From: Salinilacustrithrix flava
GTDB taxonomy: Bacteria > Actinomycetota > Acidimicrobiia > Acidimicrobiales > Salinilacustritrichaceae
Direction: 5' to 3'
DNA: 64,000 bases
Assembly: GCF_041228405.1 (NCBI RefSeq)
Contig: NZ_CP133888.1
Coordinates: 186,001 to 250,000 of the forward strand
Shown here: positions 44,197 to 51,508 of the stretch, one piece after another
Position numbering within the stretch: the first letter of the stretch is position 1
Layout of the letters: each line of letters begins with the position of its first letter
Made by a program: the position numbers and the translations under genes
Notes under the pieces: model-generated
The model's input: the letters and a program-made list of their open reading frames with translations, nothing else
Database searches by the model: none
What the model was told of the DNA's origin: nothing

Positions 44197-45366
44197 TCAG
44201 CGATCGAGGACCGACCGGTAGACGTCGATGGTGGCCGGCCCGATCCGCTCCGGGGCGATCCAGGCGATGGAGGCCGGGCCATCCGCACCGAGCGCCGGGT
44301 CGGTGGTGACCAGGGCGTCGGCCAGGGCGGCGACGTCGCCGGCAGGCACGAGACGGCCGGTGACGCCGTCGGCCACGACCTGGGCCAACCCGCCGACGGA
44401 GGAGGCGACCACCGCCCGCCCACTCGCCAGCGCCTCGGCTGCGACGAGGCCGAAGCCCTCCCGGTGGCTGGGGACGGCGACGATGCGAGCCGATCGGTAG
44501 TGAGGTCCGAGCTCATCCGGTGCGACCGGGCCGGCGAAGGTGACGTCGGCGCCGACCTCGTCGGCGAGCGCGCGCAGGATCGGTTCCTGGCCACCGTCGC
44601 CGACCAGCACCACCGGCACCGAGGCCTTCGCCGCGGCCCGGATGAGGACGTCGAAGCCCTTCTCCGGGACCAGTCGCCCGACGGCGAGGACGGGCCCGTC
44701 CGCGGGTGGCGGGGTCAGGTCGCCGTGGAGGCCGGCGGCCAGCGCTGGCCGCAGTGGCATGGGCAGGACGGTGGCGTCGACGCCGGCGACCCCCCGGACC
44801 CAGCCGGCCAGATCCTCGCTGACGGCGATGACGGCGTCGGCCCGGCGCAGCACCCAGCGAGCGAACCAGCGCAATGGCCCCTGGGCCATGGCGGCATCGG
44901 TGCCGTGCACCTGCACCACGACGGGGGTGCCGGTGATGCGGCCGGCGATGACGGCGATGACCCCCGACGGCAGCCACCAGTGGGCGTGGATGACGTCGAC
45001 CTTCCGGGAACCGCGCACGACGTCGACGAGGAAGCCGACGAGGAACAGCGGCAGGAGCAGTGCGCCGGCACCCCGGGCCCGGTGGTGCATGCCGCCGCTG
45101 TAGGCAAGGGTCTCGAAGCGCCGAGGGGCGTAGCGGAAGCGGCGGACGTCGACCGTCGTCGACTCGCCGTGGCGGTCGGTGGCCGGGTAGGCGTCGGTGC
45201 TCGGCAGGCCCGGCCCGGCCGGGCACGAGACGTGGACGTCGGCGCCGGATGCGGTCAGTGCCCGGGCGTGGTCCAGCACGAAGGATGCGTGGTGGTCCGC
45301 CGGGTGCCGGGGGAAGCCCTGCGAGCAGACCAGCACCCGCACGCTGGGCTCGTCGCCGGCGGGCAT
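44197..45366 (-). CDS. GT4 family glycosyltransferase
   Basis: 389 aa from ATG 45366. GT-B fold: N-terminal half with FPRHPADHHASFVLDHARAL and DVIHAHWWLPSG, C-terminal half with VLAVGRLVPEKGFDVLI, VGDGG and the E-x7-E motif region PSHREGFGLVAAEALASG. Transfers a sugar from a nucleotide donor to an unknown acceptor; retaining GT4 chemistry by family. Last of four same-strand genes (PIG-L, GNAT, membrane protein, GT4) that look like a glycan unit, separated from the previous one by 113 bp. Confidence 0.9.
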   Translation of the reverse strand: MPAGDEPSVRVLVCSQGFPRHPADHHASFVLDHARALTASGADVHVSCPAGPGLPSTDAYPATDRHGESTTVDVRRFRYAPRRFETLAYSGGMHHRARGAGALLLPLFLVGFLVDVVRGSRKVDVIHAHWWLPSGVIAVIAGRITGTPVVVQVHGTDAAMAQGPLRWFARWVLRRADAVIAVSEDLAGWVRGVAGVDATVLPMPLRPALAAGLHGDLTPPPADGPVLAVGRLVPEKGFDVLIRAAAKASVPVVLVGDGGQEPILRALADEVGADVTFAGPVAPDELGPHYRSARIVAVPSHREGFGLVAAEALASGRAVVASSVGGLAQVVADGVTGRLVPAGDVAALADALVTTDPALGADGPASIAWIAPERIGPATIDVYRSVLDR

Positions 45367-45479
45367 GGAGCGAAACGGTACCAGCGGGTCCGTTCGTGGC
45401 CCGGGCTGCGCCTCCAGTGATCGCTCGCGCGTGACGTGGGGACTGCCAGTTCCAGAGGCCGACGCGGCGCCTCGCGGCT

Positions 45480-46418
45480 TCAGGGGTCGGCGGCGACGGG
45501 CTGGCCCGCGGCCCGGGTCGCGGCGGCGGCCAACCCGGCGGCGGCCACGTCGGCCACGGTCAGCAGCAGGCGGGCGAGGATCGCCACGAGCGTGGCGCTG
45601 GCTGCACCGATGTCGGGGGCGAGGAGCAGGACGAGGATCGCCTCGCGGAGACCGGCGCCGGCGGGCAGCGGGATCACGACCAGGCTCACCGAGGCGGCGA
45701 GGCCGTAGCCGCCGATCGCCAGGGCGAGCAGCGCCCAGCCCTCGCCGCCGACGTCGACGGCGAGCTGCCAGATCTGCAGGCCGAGCAGGCCGTTGCTGAG
45801 CAGGGAGAACGCGGCCACCCGCCAGATGGTCGTGATCGACAGCGGTGCCTCGAGCGCCGGGCGCTTCAGGATCCGCAGCCCGGTCTGGACCAGCCAGGTC
45901 AGGACCTTCGGGTGCAGCACGACAGCAAGGGGGATCAGCAGCAGCACCGAGGACGCGTACAGCTCGCTGTCGGCGTCGAGCAGCGCGGGCACGGCGAGCA
46001 GGCCGAGCGTGAGGCCCATGGCGAGGGAGATGACGAGGACGACGATGCCGGCGGTGGCTGTTCGCTCCCGGCGGACGCCGTGCACCTTGGCCAGCTCCAT
46101 CTGCCCGACGATCGCCCAGATGCTGCCGGGCACGTACTTGGCCAGCTGACCCAGGAAGAAGATGCGGGCGGCAGTGGGGACGGGCAGGCGGTCGCCCAGG
46201 CCGGCGAGGGTCTCGCGCCAGGCGAAGAAGCTGGCGGCGAGGGACCCGATGGTGCACAGCGCGGCGAGACCGACGTGGGTGACCGAGAGGTCGCCGATCC
46301 GCTCACCGGCCTCGTCCCACTGGCTGGCCAGCGCGAGGACGGCGAAGGCCACCGCCACCACGAGGAAGGCGGCGCGCAGGCGTCGCTGCAGCGCGGAGGT
46401 CCGGACGGGTGCGGTCAC
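45480..46418 (-). CDS. LPG synthase transmembrane-domain protein (UPF0104-like)
   Basis: 312 aa from GTG 46418, five bases after the GNAT gene stop. Eight or so membrane helices with family signatures LGQLAKYVPGSIWAIVGQ and LPAGAGLREAILV, as in the membrane half of MprF/lysyl-PG synthase and the AglD/UPF0104 group. No aminoacyl-transfer domain is present, so it is probably a lipid-linked glycan flippase or accessory rather than a lysyltransferase. Confidence 0.85.
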   Translation of the reverse strand: MTAPVRTSALQRRLRAAFLVVAVAFAVLALASQWDEAGERIGDLSVTHVGLAALCTIGSLAASFFAWRETLAGLGDRLPVPTAARIFFLGQLAKYVPGSIWAIVGQMELAKVHGVRRERTATAGIVVLVISLAMGLTLGLLAVPALLDADSELYASSVLLLIPLAVVLHPKVLTWLVQTGLRILKRPALEAPLSITTIWRVAAFSLLSNGLLGLQIWQLAVDVGGEGWALLALAIGGYGLAASVSLVVIPLPAGAGLREAILVLLLAPDIGAASATLVAILARLLLTVADVAAAGLAAAATRAAGQPVAADP

Positions 46419-46423
46419 CGGGT

Positions 46424-47428
46424 TCAGATGTGGTCGAGGTCGCCCCAGGCCGTGGACCAGGGCACGGCGGTGGGCTCGGGGACGATCGTGGGGTGCGGCA
46501 CCACGCCGAAGTAGATGGGGCGGGACAGCAGCCTCGGCGGCACCCGGATGAGCCCGGCCTCGCCGGCCAGCTCGGACAGCCGGGAGCCCGGCACGCCGGT
46601 GGTGGCGATGCCGTCGGCCGAACCGACCGCCCCGTCCCGGACGGCGGCGACGATCGCTCGGGCCGCGGTGCCGTCGATGGCGAGCAGCTCGAGCAGGCAG
46701 TGGTACCGGCCGCCGAGGTCGTCCCGGGTGATGACGGCGGACAGCCCGACGAGCGACCCGCCCCGCCGGGCGGCCAGGATCCGGTACGGCCGGTCGGGGT
46801 GCTCGGCGTAGCGCCAGCGCCACCAGTCGGCGCTGCGCTCCACGCCATAGGGGTGGTGGCGGGCGACCGCGGACCAGAGGGCGTCGACGTCGTCGGGCGG
46901 GTCGTCGAGCACCTCGACCTCGATGCCCGACGGCATCCGCACCCGGGCACCGAGCACCCGCAGCGGCCGCCATCGACCACCGGTCGGCAGGACCCGCACC
47001 TCGAGCTGGTCGACCTGGACCCACCCGCCCCGGGACACGCCGCCGACCGACAGCTGGTTCGGGTACGAGTAGAAGGGCGTGCCCTCCTCGGTGGCCTGGC
47101 CGAAGCAGGCGTCGATGAGCGGGCCGCCGAGGCCCTGACCCCGGTGCGACGGGGCGATGGCGAGGTCGACGCCGATGGCGATGCGCCCGGGCTCGCCGCC
47201 GAAGCGGGCCGGGATCCGGTACGCGATGTACTGCCCGACCAGCCGGCCGTCGTCCTCCCAGACGTGGGCGATCGTCTCGCCGAAGGGGTTGTCCCACCAC
47301 TGCCAGGCCGTGATGTCGGCGCGGGTCTTCGGGTTGGCCGGGAAGGCCTCGGCGTTCAGGCGACGCAGCTCGGCGTCGTCGGAGCGATCGGCGGGGCGCA
47401 GGACCAGGTCCGAGCGGTCGTCGCTCAC
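46424..47428 (-). CDS. GNAT family N-acetyltransferase
   Basis: 334 aa, GTG overlapping the PIG-L stop (GTGA). N-terminal GNAT domain (about 5-150) with the acetyl-CoA loop VDLAIAPSHRGQGLGGPLI; the WQWWDNPFGE spelling is common in GNATs of exopolysaccharide loci. The second half (about 160-330; ADWWRWRYAEHP, YRILAARRGGSLVGL) looks like another, diverged GNAT-like unit. Probably acetylates an amino sugar exposed by the neighbouring deacetylase. Confidence 0.82.
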   Translation of the reverse strand: MSDDRSDLVLRPADRSDDAELRRLNAEAFPANPKTRADITAWQWWDNPFGETIAHVWEDDGRLVGQYIAYRIPARFGGEPGRIAIGVDLAIAPSHRGQGLGGPLIDACFGQATEEGTPFYSYPNQLSVGGVSRGGWVQVDQLEVRVLPTGGRWRPLRVLGARVRMPSGIEVEVLDDPPDDVDALWSAVARHHPYGVERSADWWRWRYAEHPDRPYRILAARRGGSLVGLSAVITRDDLGGRYHCLLELLAIDGTAARAIVAAVRDGAVGSADGIATTGVPGSRLSELAGEAGLIRVPPRLLSRPIYFGVVPHPTIVPEPTAVPWSTAWGDLDHI

Positions 47429-48243
47429 GAGCCGGCCTCGGGCAGGGCGGTGTCGTCGAACCCGACGAGCTCCTCGGCCAGGTCGATGTAGTCGGTTCGC
47501 TCGACGGCGAGGAACGCTTCGGCGTGGCCCTCCCCCAGCAGCCCGTGCATCGAGTGCCAGCGCGACAGCCCGAGGCCGGCCGAGAGGTCGAAGGCGAGCG
47601 AGCCGGTCTCGTGGGCGGCGACCGCGGCCCGCTTGCGATCGATCACCGCCTCGATCGGGACGATGCGGTTGTGCGGGACGGCCGACCAGGTCTCGTAGCC
47701 CCACACCTGGAGGTCAGCCGTGGTGGCGCTGAGCGCGTCGGCGAGGGCGAAGGCGACGGCCCGGTGGTCGCGGTGGCCGTCGCCCAGCCAGGGCACGAAG
47801 ACCACGTCGGGTCGCAGCCGGTCGAGCGCCGCGGCGAAGGCGGTCCGCAGCTGGGCGCGGTGCTCGTGCAGCCGACCATCGGGCAATCCCAGGTGCTCGA
47901 GGCCGGCACCGAGGAGCGAGGTCGATCGAGCGAGCTCGGCCCGCCGGCGGCGACCGGTCTCGGCCGGATCGTGCGGGGAGCCGATCGTCCCCTCGCCATC
48001 GGTGGCCGCCAGCAGGGTCACGGTCGCCCCGGCATCCGCGAGCAGCGCCATCGTCCCGGCGCAGGCCAGGGCTTCGTCGTCGGGGTGGGCGACGAGCACC
48101 AGGGCGCGGTCGAACGCCGGCACGCCGACGACCGGTCCGTCCCCGACCAGCGACCGCACCGCCAGCAGCGTCGGCCACACCGCGGCAGGGATCTTCGGCT
48201 TGGCGCGCGCCACGATCCGGGCGAGCGGGCGGGGCAGGGACAT
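47425..48243 (-). CDS. PIG-L/LmbE family deacetylase
   Basis: 272 aa. Zinc-dependent de-N-acetylase with AHPDDEALACAG and the C-terminal zinc ligand motif GHRDHRAV. The family removes acetyl groups from N-acetylglucosamine moieties of glycolipids or thiol precursors. First gene of a four-gene minus-strand unit and divergent from an acyltransferase 3 gene, with a palindrome in the 36-bp gap. Confidence 0.9.
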   Translation of the reverse strand: MSLPRPLARIVARAKPKIPAAVWPTLLAVRSLVGDGPVVGVPAFDRALVLVAHPDDEALACAGTMALLADAGATVTLLAATDGEGTIGSPHDPAETGRRRRAELARSTSLLGAGLEHLGLPDGRLHEHRAQLRTAFAAALDRLRPDVVFVPWLGDGHRDHRAVAFALADALSATTADLQVWGYETWSAVPHNRIVPIEAVIDRKRAAVAAHETGSLAFDLSAGLGLSRWHSMHGLLGEGHAEAFLAVERTDYIDLAEELVGFDDTALPEAGS

Positions 48244-48248
48244 GCGGG

Positions 48249-48277
48249 TCGGATCGTAGGCGCTCGGTACGATCCGA
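48249..48277. promoter_or_regulatory. Palindromic operator between divergent glycan genes
   Basis: TCGGATCGTA-N9-TACGATCCGA, perfect 10-bp arms that fill almost the whole 36-bp space between the PIG-L ATG and the acyltransferase GTG. A shared operator or overlapping promoters is the simplest reading; a hairpin in either 5' leader is the alternative. Confidence 0.5.
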
Positions 48278-48279
48278 CC

Positions 48280-49464
48280 GTGGGTACCGAGCAGGCCGAG
48301 CGGCGCTACTGGCCTGCGCTCGACGGCCTGCGTGCCGTCGCCGTGCTGCTGGTGATCGCCTACCACGGCGAGCGATCGCTGGCGCCCCGGGGCGGCGCGA
48401 TCGGCGTGACCATGTTCTTCACGCTCTCGGGGTTCCTCATCACCACCCTGCTGCTGCGGGAGCGCGCGAAGTCGGGGCGCATCCGCCTCGGCCGCTTCTA
48501 CTGGCGCCGGGCGCTGCGCCTGCTGCCCGCCCTCGTGACCCTCGTCGGCGTCGCCTGTGCCTACGCCTGGCTCACCGGCAACCAGGAGCAGACCCTCAGC
48601 GCCGCCATCGGGGTGCTGCTCTACGTCGGCAACTGGCTGCGGACCCTGCACGACACCGAGGGCCTCGGCCTGCTCGAGCACACCTGGTCGCTCTCGGTGG
48701 AGGAGCAGTTCTACCTGGTGTGGCCCCTGGCGGTGCTCGCCGCCGCGGCCCTCGTCTCCAAGGCGCGCCAGGCCGAGGCCGTGCTGGTGCTGGCGGTCGG
48801 CGGGTCGCTGGCCTCGCTGCTGTGGCGGCTCCAGCTCTGGGACGCGGACCAGCCTCGCTGGTCCGCGTCCCGCCTCTACAACGGCACCGACGCCGTGGCC
48901 GACCAGCTGCTGGTCGGCGCCGCCCTAGCCGCCGCCCTCGCCATCTGGGACCGGCGGCACCCGCCCGCCGCGACAGGAGAACTGCCAGTTCGAGAGGGAG
49001 GGACCTTCTTCGGGTTCGTCGGCTCGGTGGCAGCCCCGCTGGCGCTCGCCTACGTCGTGTTCGTCGCCCGCGTGCACCCGGGCGGCGACTCGCTGGCCAA
49101 CGACCGGCGCTACCTCGAGTGGGGGTCGCTGACCTTCGCCCTGGCTGCCGCCGTCGTCGTGCTGGGGTGCGTCCGAGCCGGCGACCGCTGGCTCCCCCGC
49201 CTGCTGTCGCTGCCTCCGCTCGTCGCCATCGGCAAGGTGTCCTACGGGCTGTACCTGTGGCACTTCCCGGTGATCCTGGTCGTCGACGAGCAGCTGCCCG
49301 ACGCCTCCGACCTCGTCCGGGGCGGCACGGTCGTCGTCGCCACGGCGGTGACCACGCTGCTGTCCTGGTTCCTGGTCGAGCGACCGTTCCTCGCACTCAA
49401 AGACGGGCCGAGGACCTCGGCGCCGGCACCACCACGACAGCCAGCCGTCCCGACCCGTCCCTGA
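48280..49464 (+). CDS. Acyltransferase 3 (OafA/YrhL type)
   Basis: 394 aa from GTG 48280. About ten membrane helices. Family motifs: RRYWPALDGLRAVAVLLVIAYH with the catalytic His, GVTMFFTLSGFLIT, RFYWRRALRLLPAL, HTWSLSVEEQFYLVWP and GKVSYGLYLWHFPV. Probably O-acylates a surface glycan from the cytoplasmic face. A short repeat-like block (GAACTGCCAGTTC) is read in frame near codon 233. Confidence 0.93.
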   Translation: MGTEQAERRYWPALDGLRAVAVLLVIAYHGERSLAPRGGAIGVTMFFTLSGFLITTLLLRERAKSGRIRLGRFYWRRALRLLPALVTLVGVACAYAWLTGNQEQTLSAAIGVLLYVGNWLRTLHDTEGLGLLEHTWSLSVEEQFYLVWPLAVLAAAALVSKARQAEAVLVLAVGGSLASLLWRLQLWDADQPRWSASRLYNGTDAVADQLLVGAALAAALAIWDRRHPPAATGELPVREGGTFFGFVGSVAAPLALAYVVFVARVHPGGDSLANDRRYLEWGSLTFALAAAVVVLGCVRAGDRWLPRLLSLPPLVAIGKVSYGLYLWHFPVILVVDEQLPDASDLVRGGTVVVATAVTTLLSWFLVERPFLALKDGPRTSAPAPPRQPAVPTRP

Positions 49465-49492
49465 GATGTGAGGCCCGCCCGGACCTCGGGGT

Positions 49493-49819
49493 TCAGCTGA
49501 GGAGCTCGCCGAACCAGTCGTCGTTGTCGAGGGAGGCGACGAAGTCCTGGATCTCGGCTTCGGTGATGCCGCCACCCGAGGGGTGCAGGGCGCGGGCGTC
49601 GCTCACGCCCCAGTCCTCCACCAGGCACCCGGCGCCGATCAGCACCGGCACCATCTTGTCGCTCACCGGCTGCACCACCGTCTGGACGCAGTCGGGGCAG
49701 ACGAAGCTGCACTCGGTCTGGGTGGCGTCGGGCCGGCGGCGGACCGTGAGGGCGGCCGCGTCGATCAGCACGGTGTCGCAGGACGGGCAGGTGGTGCGGA
49801 CGGTGGGCACGCCTCCCAC
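49493..49819 (-). CDS. Small zinc-ribbon protein
   Basis: 108 aa, GTG start. Two CxxC pairs (TCPSCD near residue 11 and FVCPDCV near 40) predict a zinc ribbon; the rest is acidic and ends in a helical DFVASLDNDDWFGELL. Not recognised beyond that. The gene is preceded by GGGAGG, but that site fits the second GTG (codon 4) poorly, so the exact start is open. Confidence 0.7.
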   Translation of the reverse strand: MGGVPTVRTTCPSCDTVLIDAAALTVRRRPDATQTECSFVCPDCVQTVVQPVSDKMVPVLIGAGCLVEDWGVSDARALHPSGGGITEAEIQDFVASLDNDDWFGELLS

Positions 49820-49933
49820 TGTCGCAATGTCCGGTTCGTCACGAAATAGCGAGTGCGGGCCATTTCTCGCGTAGCCCGTCCATCCGGACTACGAACACAT
49901 GGTCCGCGGTCATGAGGGACATAGACTGCCGTT

Positions 49934-50809
49934 GTGTCCCAGATCATGCTGCACGAGAACAACGACCAGCCCGCCCCCGGCGCCCCGCTCGGGCCCGGCT
50001 CGCTGCTGTGGCGCATCGCTGCCGACTGGCGCTCGGGCCTGTCCGGCCTCAGCGCCGGCATCCTGCAGCTGGCCTGGCCCCACCTCGGCCAGGGCGTGGA
50101 GGAGCACTCGGCGTTCTTCGACGAGCCCTGGGACCGCATCCACCGCTCGGTGCCGCGCATCTGGGCCACGATCTTCGCCGACGACGCCGACGAGCGAGGC
50201 CGCGACATCCGGGACCTGCACAAGGGCATCAAGGGCACCGACCCCCACGGTCGGCGCTACCACGCCCTCGACCCCGAGACGTTCTGGTGGGCGCACGCCA
50301 CCTTCACCTGGGAGATGTTCCAGACCGCGGACGAGTGGGACCACCGCACCCTCTCGCCCCGCACGCGCGAGCGGCTCTACCAGGAGACCGTCACCTGGTA
50401 CCGCCGCTACGGCGTCAGCGACCGTCCCGTGCCCGCCGACCACGCCGCGTTCCGGGCCCGCTTCGACGAGATCTGCCGCACCCGGCTCGAGCTCACCCCC
50501 ACCGCCGAGCGCGCCATCGACATGGCCCTGCACGACCGGGTCTCCCCACCCGGCATGCCCGGCCCGGTCGCCACCATCGCCACGCCGCTGATGCGCACGA
50601 TGGCCATCGGCGGCCTGCCGCCCGTGGTCCGGGCCCGGTTCGGCATCCCGTGGACCACGACCGACGAGCTCGCGCTCGCTGCGTTCCGCCAGCTGGTCCG
50701 CGATGCTGGTCGGGTGGTCCCCCACCGACTCACCCGTGGCCCCTACCTGCGCTCGATCAAGCGGATGAAGCACATCGCCGCGCCGCGCCCCGAGCCGATC
50801 TCGGCCTGA
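49934..50809 (+). CDS. MpaB/DUF2236 family oxygenase-like protein
   Basis: 291 aa from GTG 49934. DUF2236 features: an N-terminal Pro-rich stretch, PGSLLWRIAADWRSGL, WATIFADDADERGRDIRDLHKGIKG, the His-bearing helix ETFWWAHATFTWEMFQTAD, and RFGIPWTT near the C-terminus. The family includes haem-dependent MpaB and latex-clearing oxygenases; which substrate is cleaved here is unknown. A TAGACT -10 lies seven bases before the GTG, suggesting a leaderless transcript. One-base overlap with the TetR gene. Confidence 0.87.
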   Translation: MSQIMLHENNDQPAPGAPLGPGSLLWRIAADWRSGLSGLSAGILQLAWPHLGQGVEEHSAFFDEPWDRIHRSVPRIWATIFADDADERGRDIRDLHKGIKGTDPHGRRYHALDPETFWWAHATFTWEMFQTADEWDHRTLSPRTRERLYQETVTWYRRYGVSDRPVPADHAAFRARFDEICRTRLELTPTAERAIDMALHDRVSPPGMPGPVATIATPLMRTMAIGGLPPVVRARFGIPWTTTDELALAAFRQLVRDAGRVVPHRLTRGPYLRSIKRMKHIAAPRPEPISA

Positions 50810-51438
50810 TGCCCAAGGTCGCGACCCACGTCGATGCCCTCGCGGTGCTCACCGCGCTGGCGACGCAGCCGGTCGACACCGGCGCCGACGACGTCGACCG
50901 TCGCATCCTCGACGCCGCCGGGCACCTGCTCGTCGACGTCGGCCTCGAGGACCTCGAGGTGGATCAGGTCGCCGAGCTGGCCGGCGTCGGACGCAGCACG
51001 ATCTACCGACGCTTCGACGGTCGCAACGCGCTGCTCGCCGCCACCGTGGCCCACGAGGCCCGGCGCCTCCTCGCCGCCCTGGCCGACGCCGTCGCCGGCA
51101 TCGACGATCCCGAGGAGCAGCTGGTCGTCGCGTTCAGCACCGGCCTCCGCGTCGCCCGGGCCACCGGCCTCGCCGAGCGCGTGCGCGACGAACCCCTCCT
51201 GCTCCGGCTGATCACCGTCGACGGCGGGCCGGTCCTCGCCGCCGCCAGCAGCCAGCTCGCCGGCTACGCCCGCGCGCTCGACCCCAGCGTCGACGAGCGC
51301 GAGTCCCGAGCGACCGCCGAGCTGCTCGTCCGCCTCGCCATCTCCCTGATCCTGACCCCGCAGACCGCGCTCGACCTCGACGAGGGCTGCGAGGACACCG
51401 TCCGACGCCACCTCGCCCCCCTGATCCGCCGCCGCTGA
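50809..51438 (+). CDS. TetR family regulator
   Basis: 209 aa, ATG overlapping the MpaB stop by one base (TGATG). N-terminal TetR helix-turn-helix (about 30-75; RILDAAGHLLVDVGLEDLEV, GVGRSTIYRRFDGRNALLA) and an alpha-helical ligand domain. Co-transcribed with the MpaB-type gene, so it likely controls it in response to the substrate. Confidence 0.9.
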   Translation: MPKVATHVDALAVLTALATQPVDTGADDVDRRILDAAGHLLVDVGLEDLEVDQVAELAGVGRSTIYRRFDGRNALLAATVAHEARRLLAALADAVAGIDDPEEQLVVAFSTGLRVARATGLAERVRDEPLLLRLITVDGGPVLAAASSQLAGYARALDPSVDERESRATAELLVRLAISLILTPQTALDLDEGCEDTVRRHLAPLIRRR

Positions 51439-51444
51439 TCCCTT

Positions 51445-51467
51445 CGGTGGTCCGCATCGGACCGCCG
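51445..51467. terminator. Bidirectional hairpin between convergent tetR and peptidase genes
   Basis: CGGTGGTCCG / CGGACCGCCG, 10-bp arms with one G-U pair and loop CAT, in the 70-bp convergent space. The surrounding 24 bases match the hairpin at 60570-60593 with only two differences. Confidence 0.65.
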
Positions 51468-51508
51468 GTGGTCGAGCTCGGACCGGCGAACGAGACGGGG
51501 ATGCCGAG

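Noticed and set aside
45480..46418. Full lysyl-phosphatidylglycerol synthase (MprF)
   Set aside because: Only the membrane domain is present; there is no C-terminal aminoacyl-transferase domain.
44197..48243. Mycothiol synthesis genes (GT4, PIG-L deacetylase and double GNAT resemble MshA, MshB, MshD)
   Set aside because: No MshC-like ligase, the GT4 lacks MshA-type N-terminal spelling, and the membrane protein and acyltransferase 3 fit a surface glycan better. Not excluded without a search.
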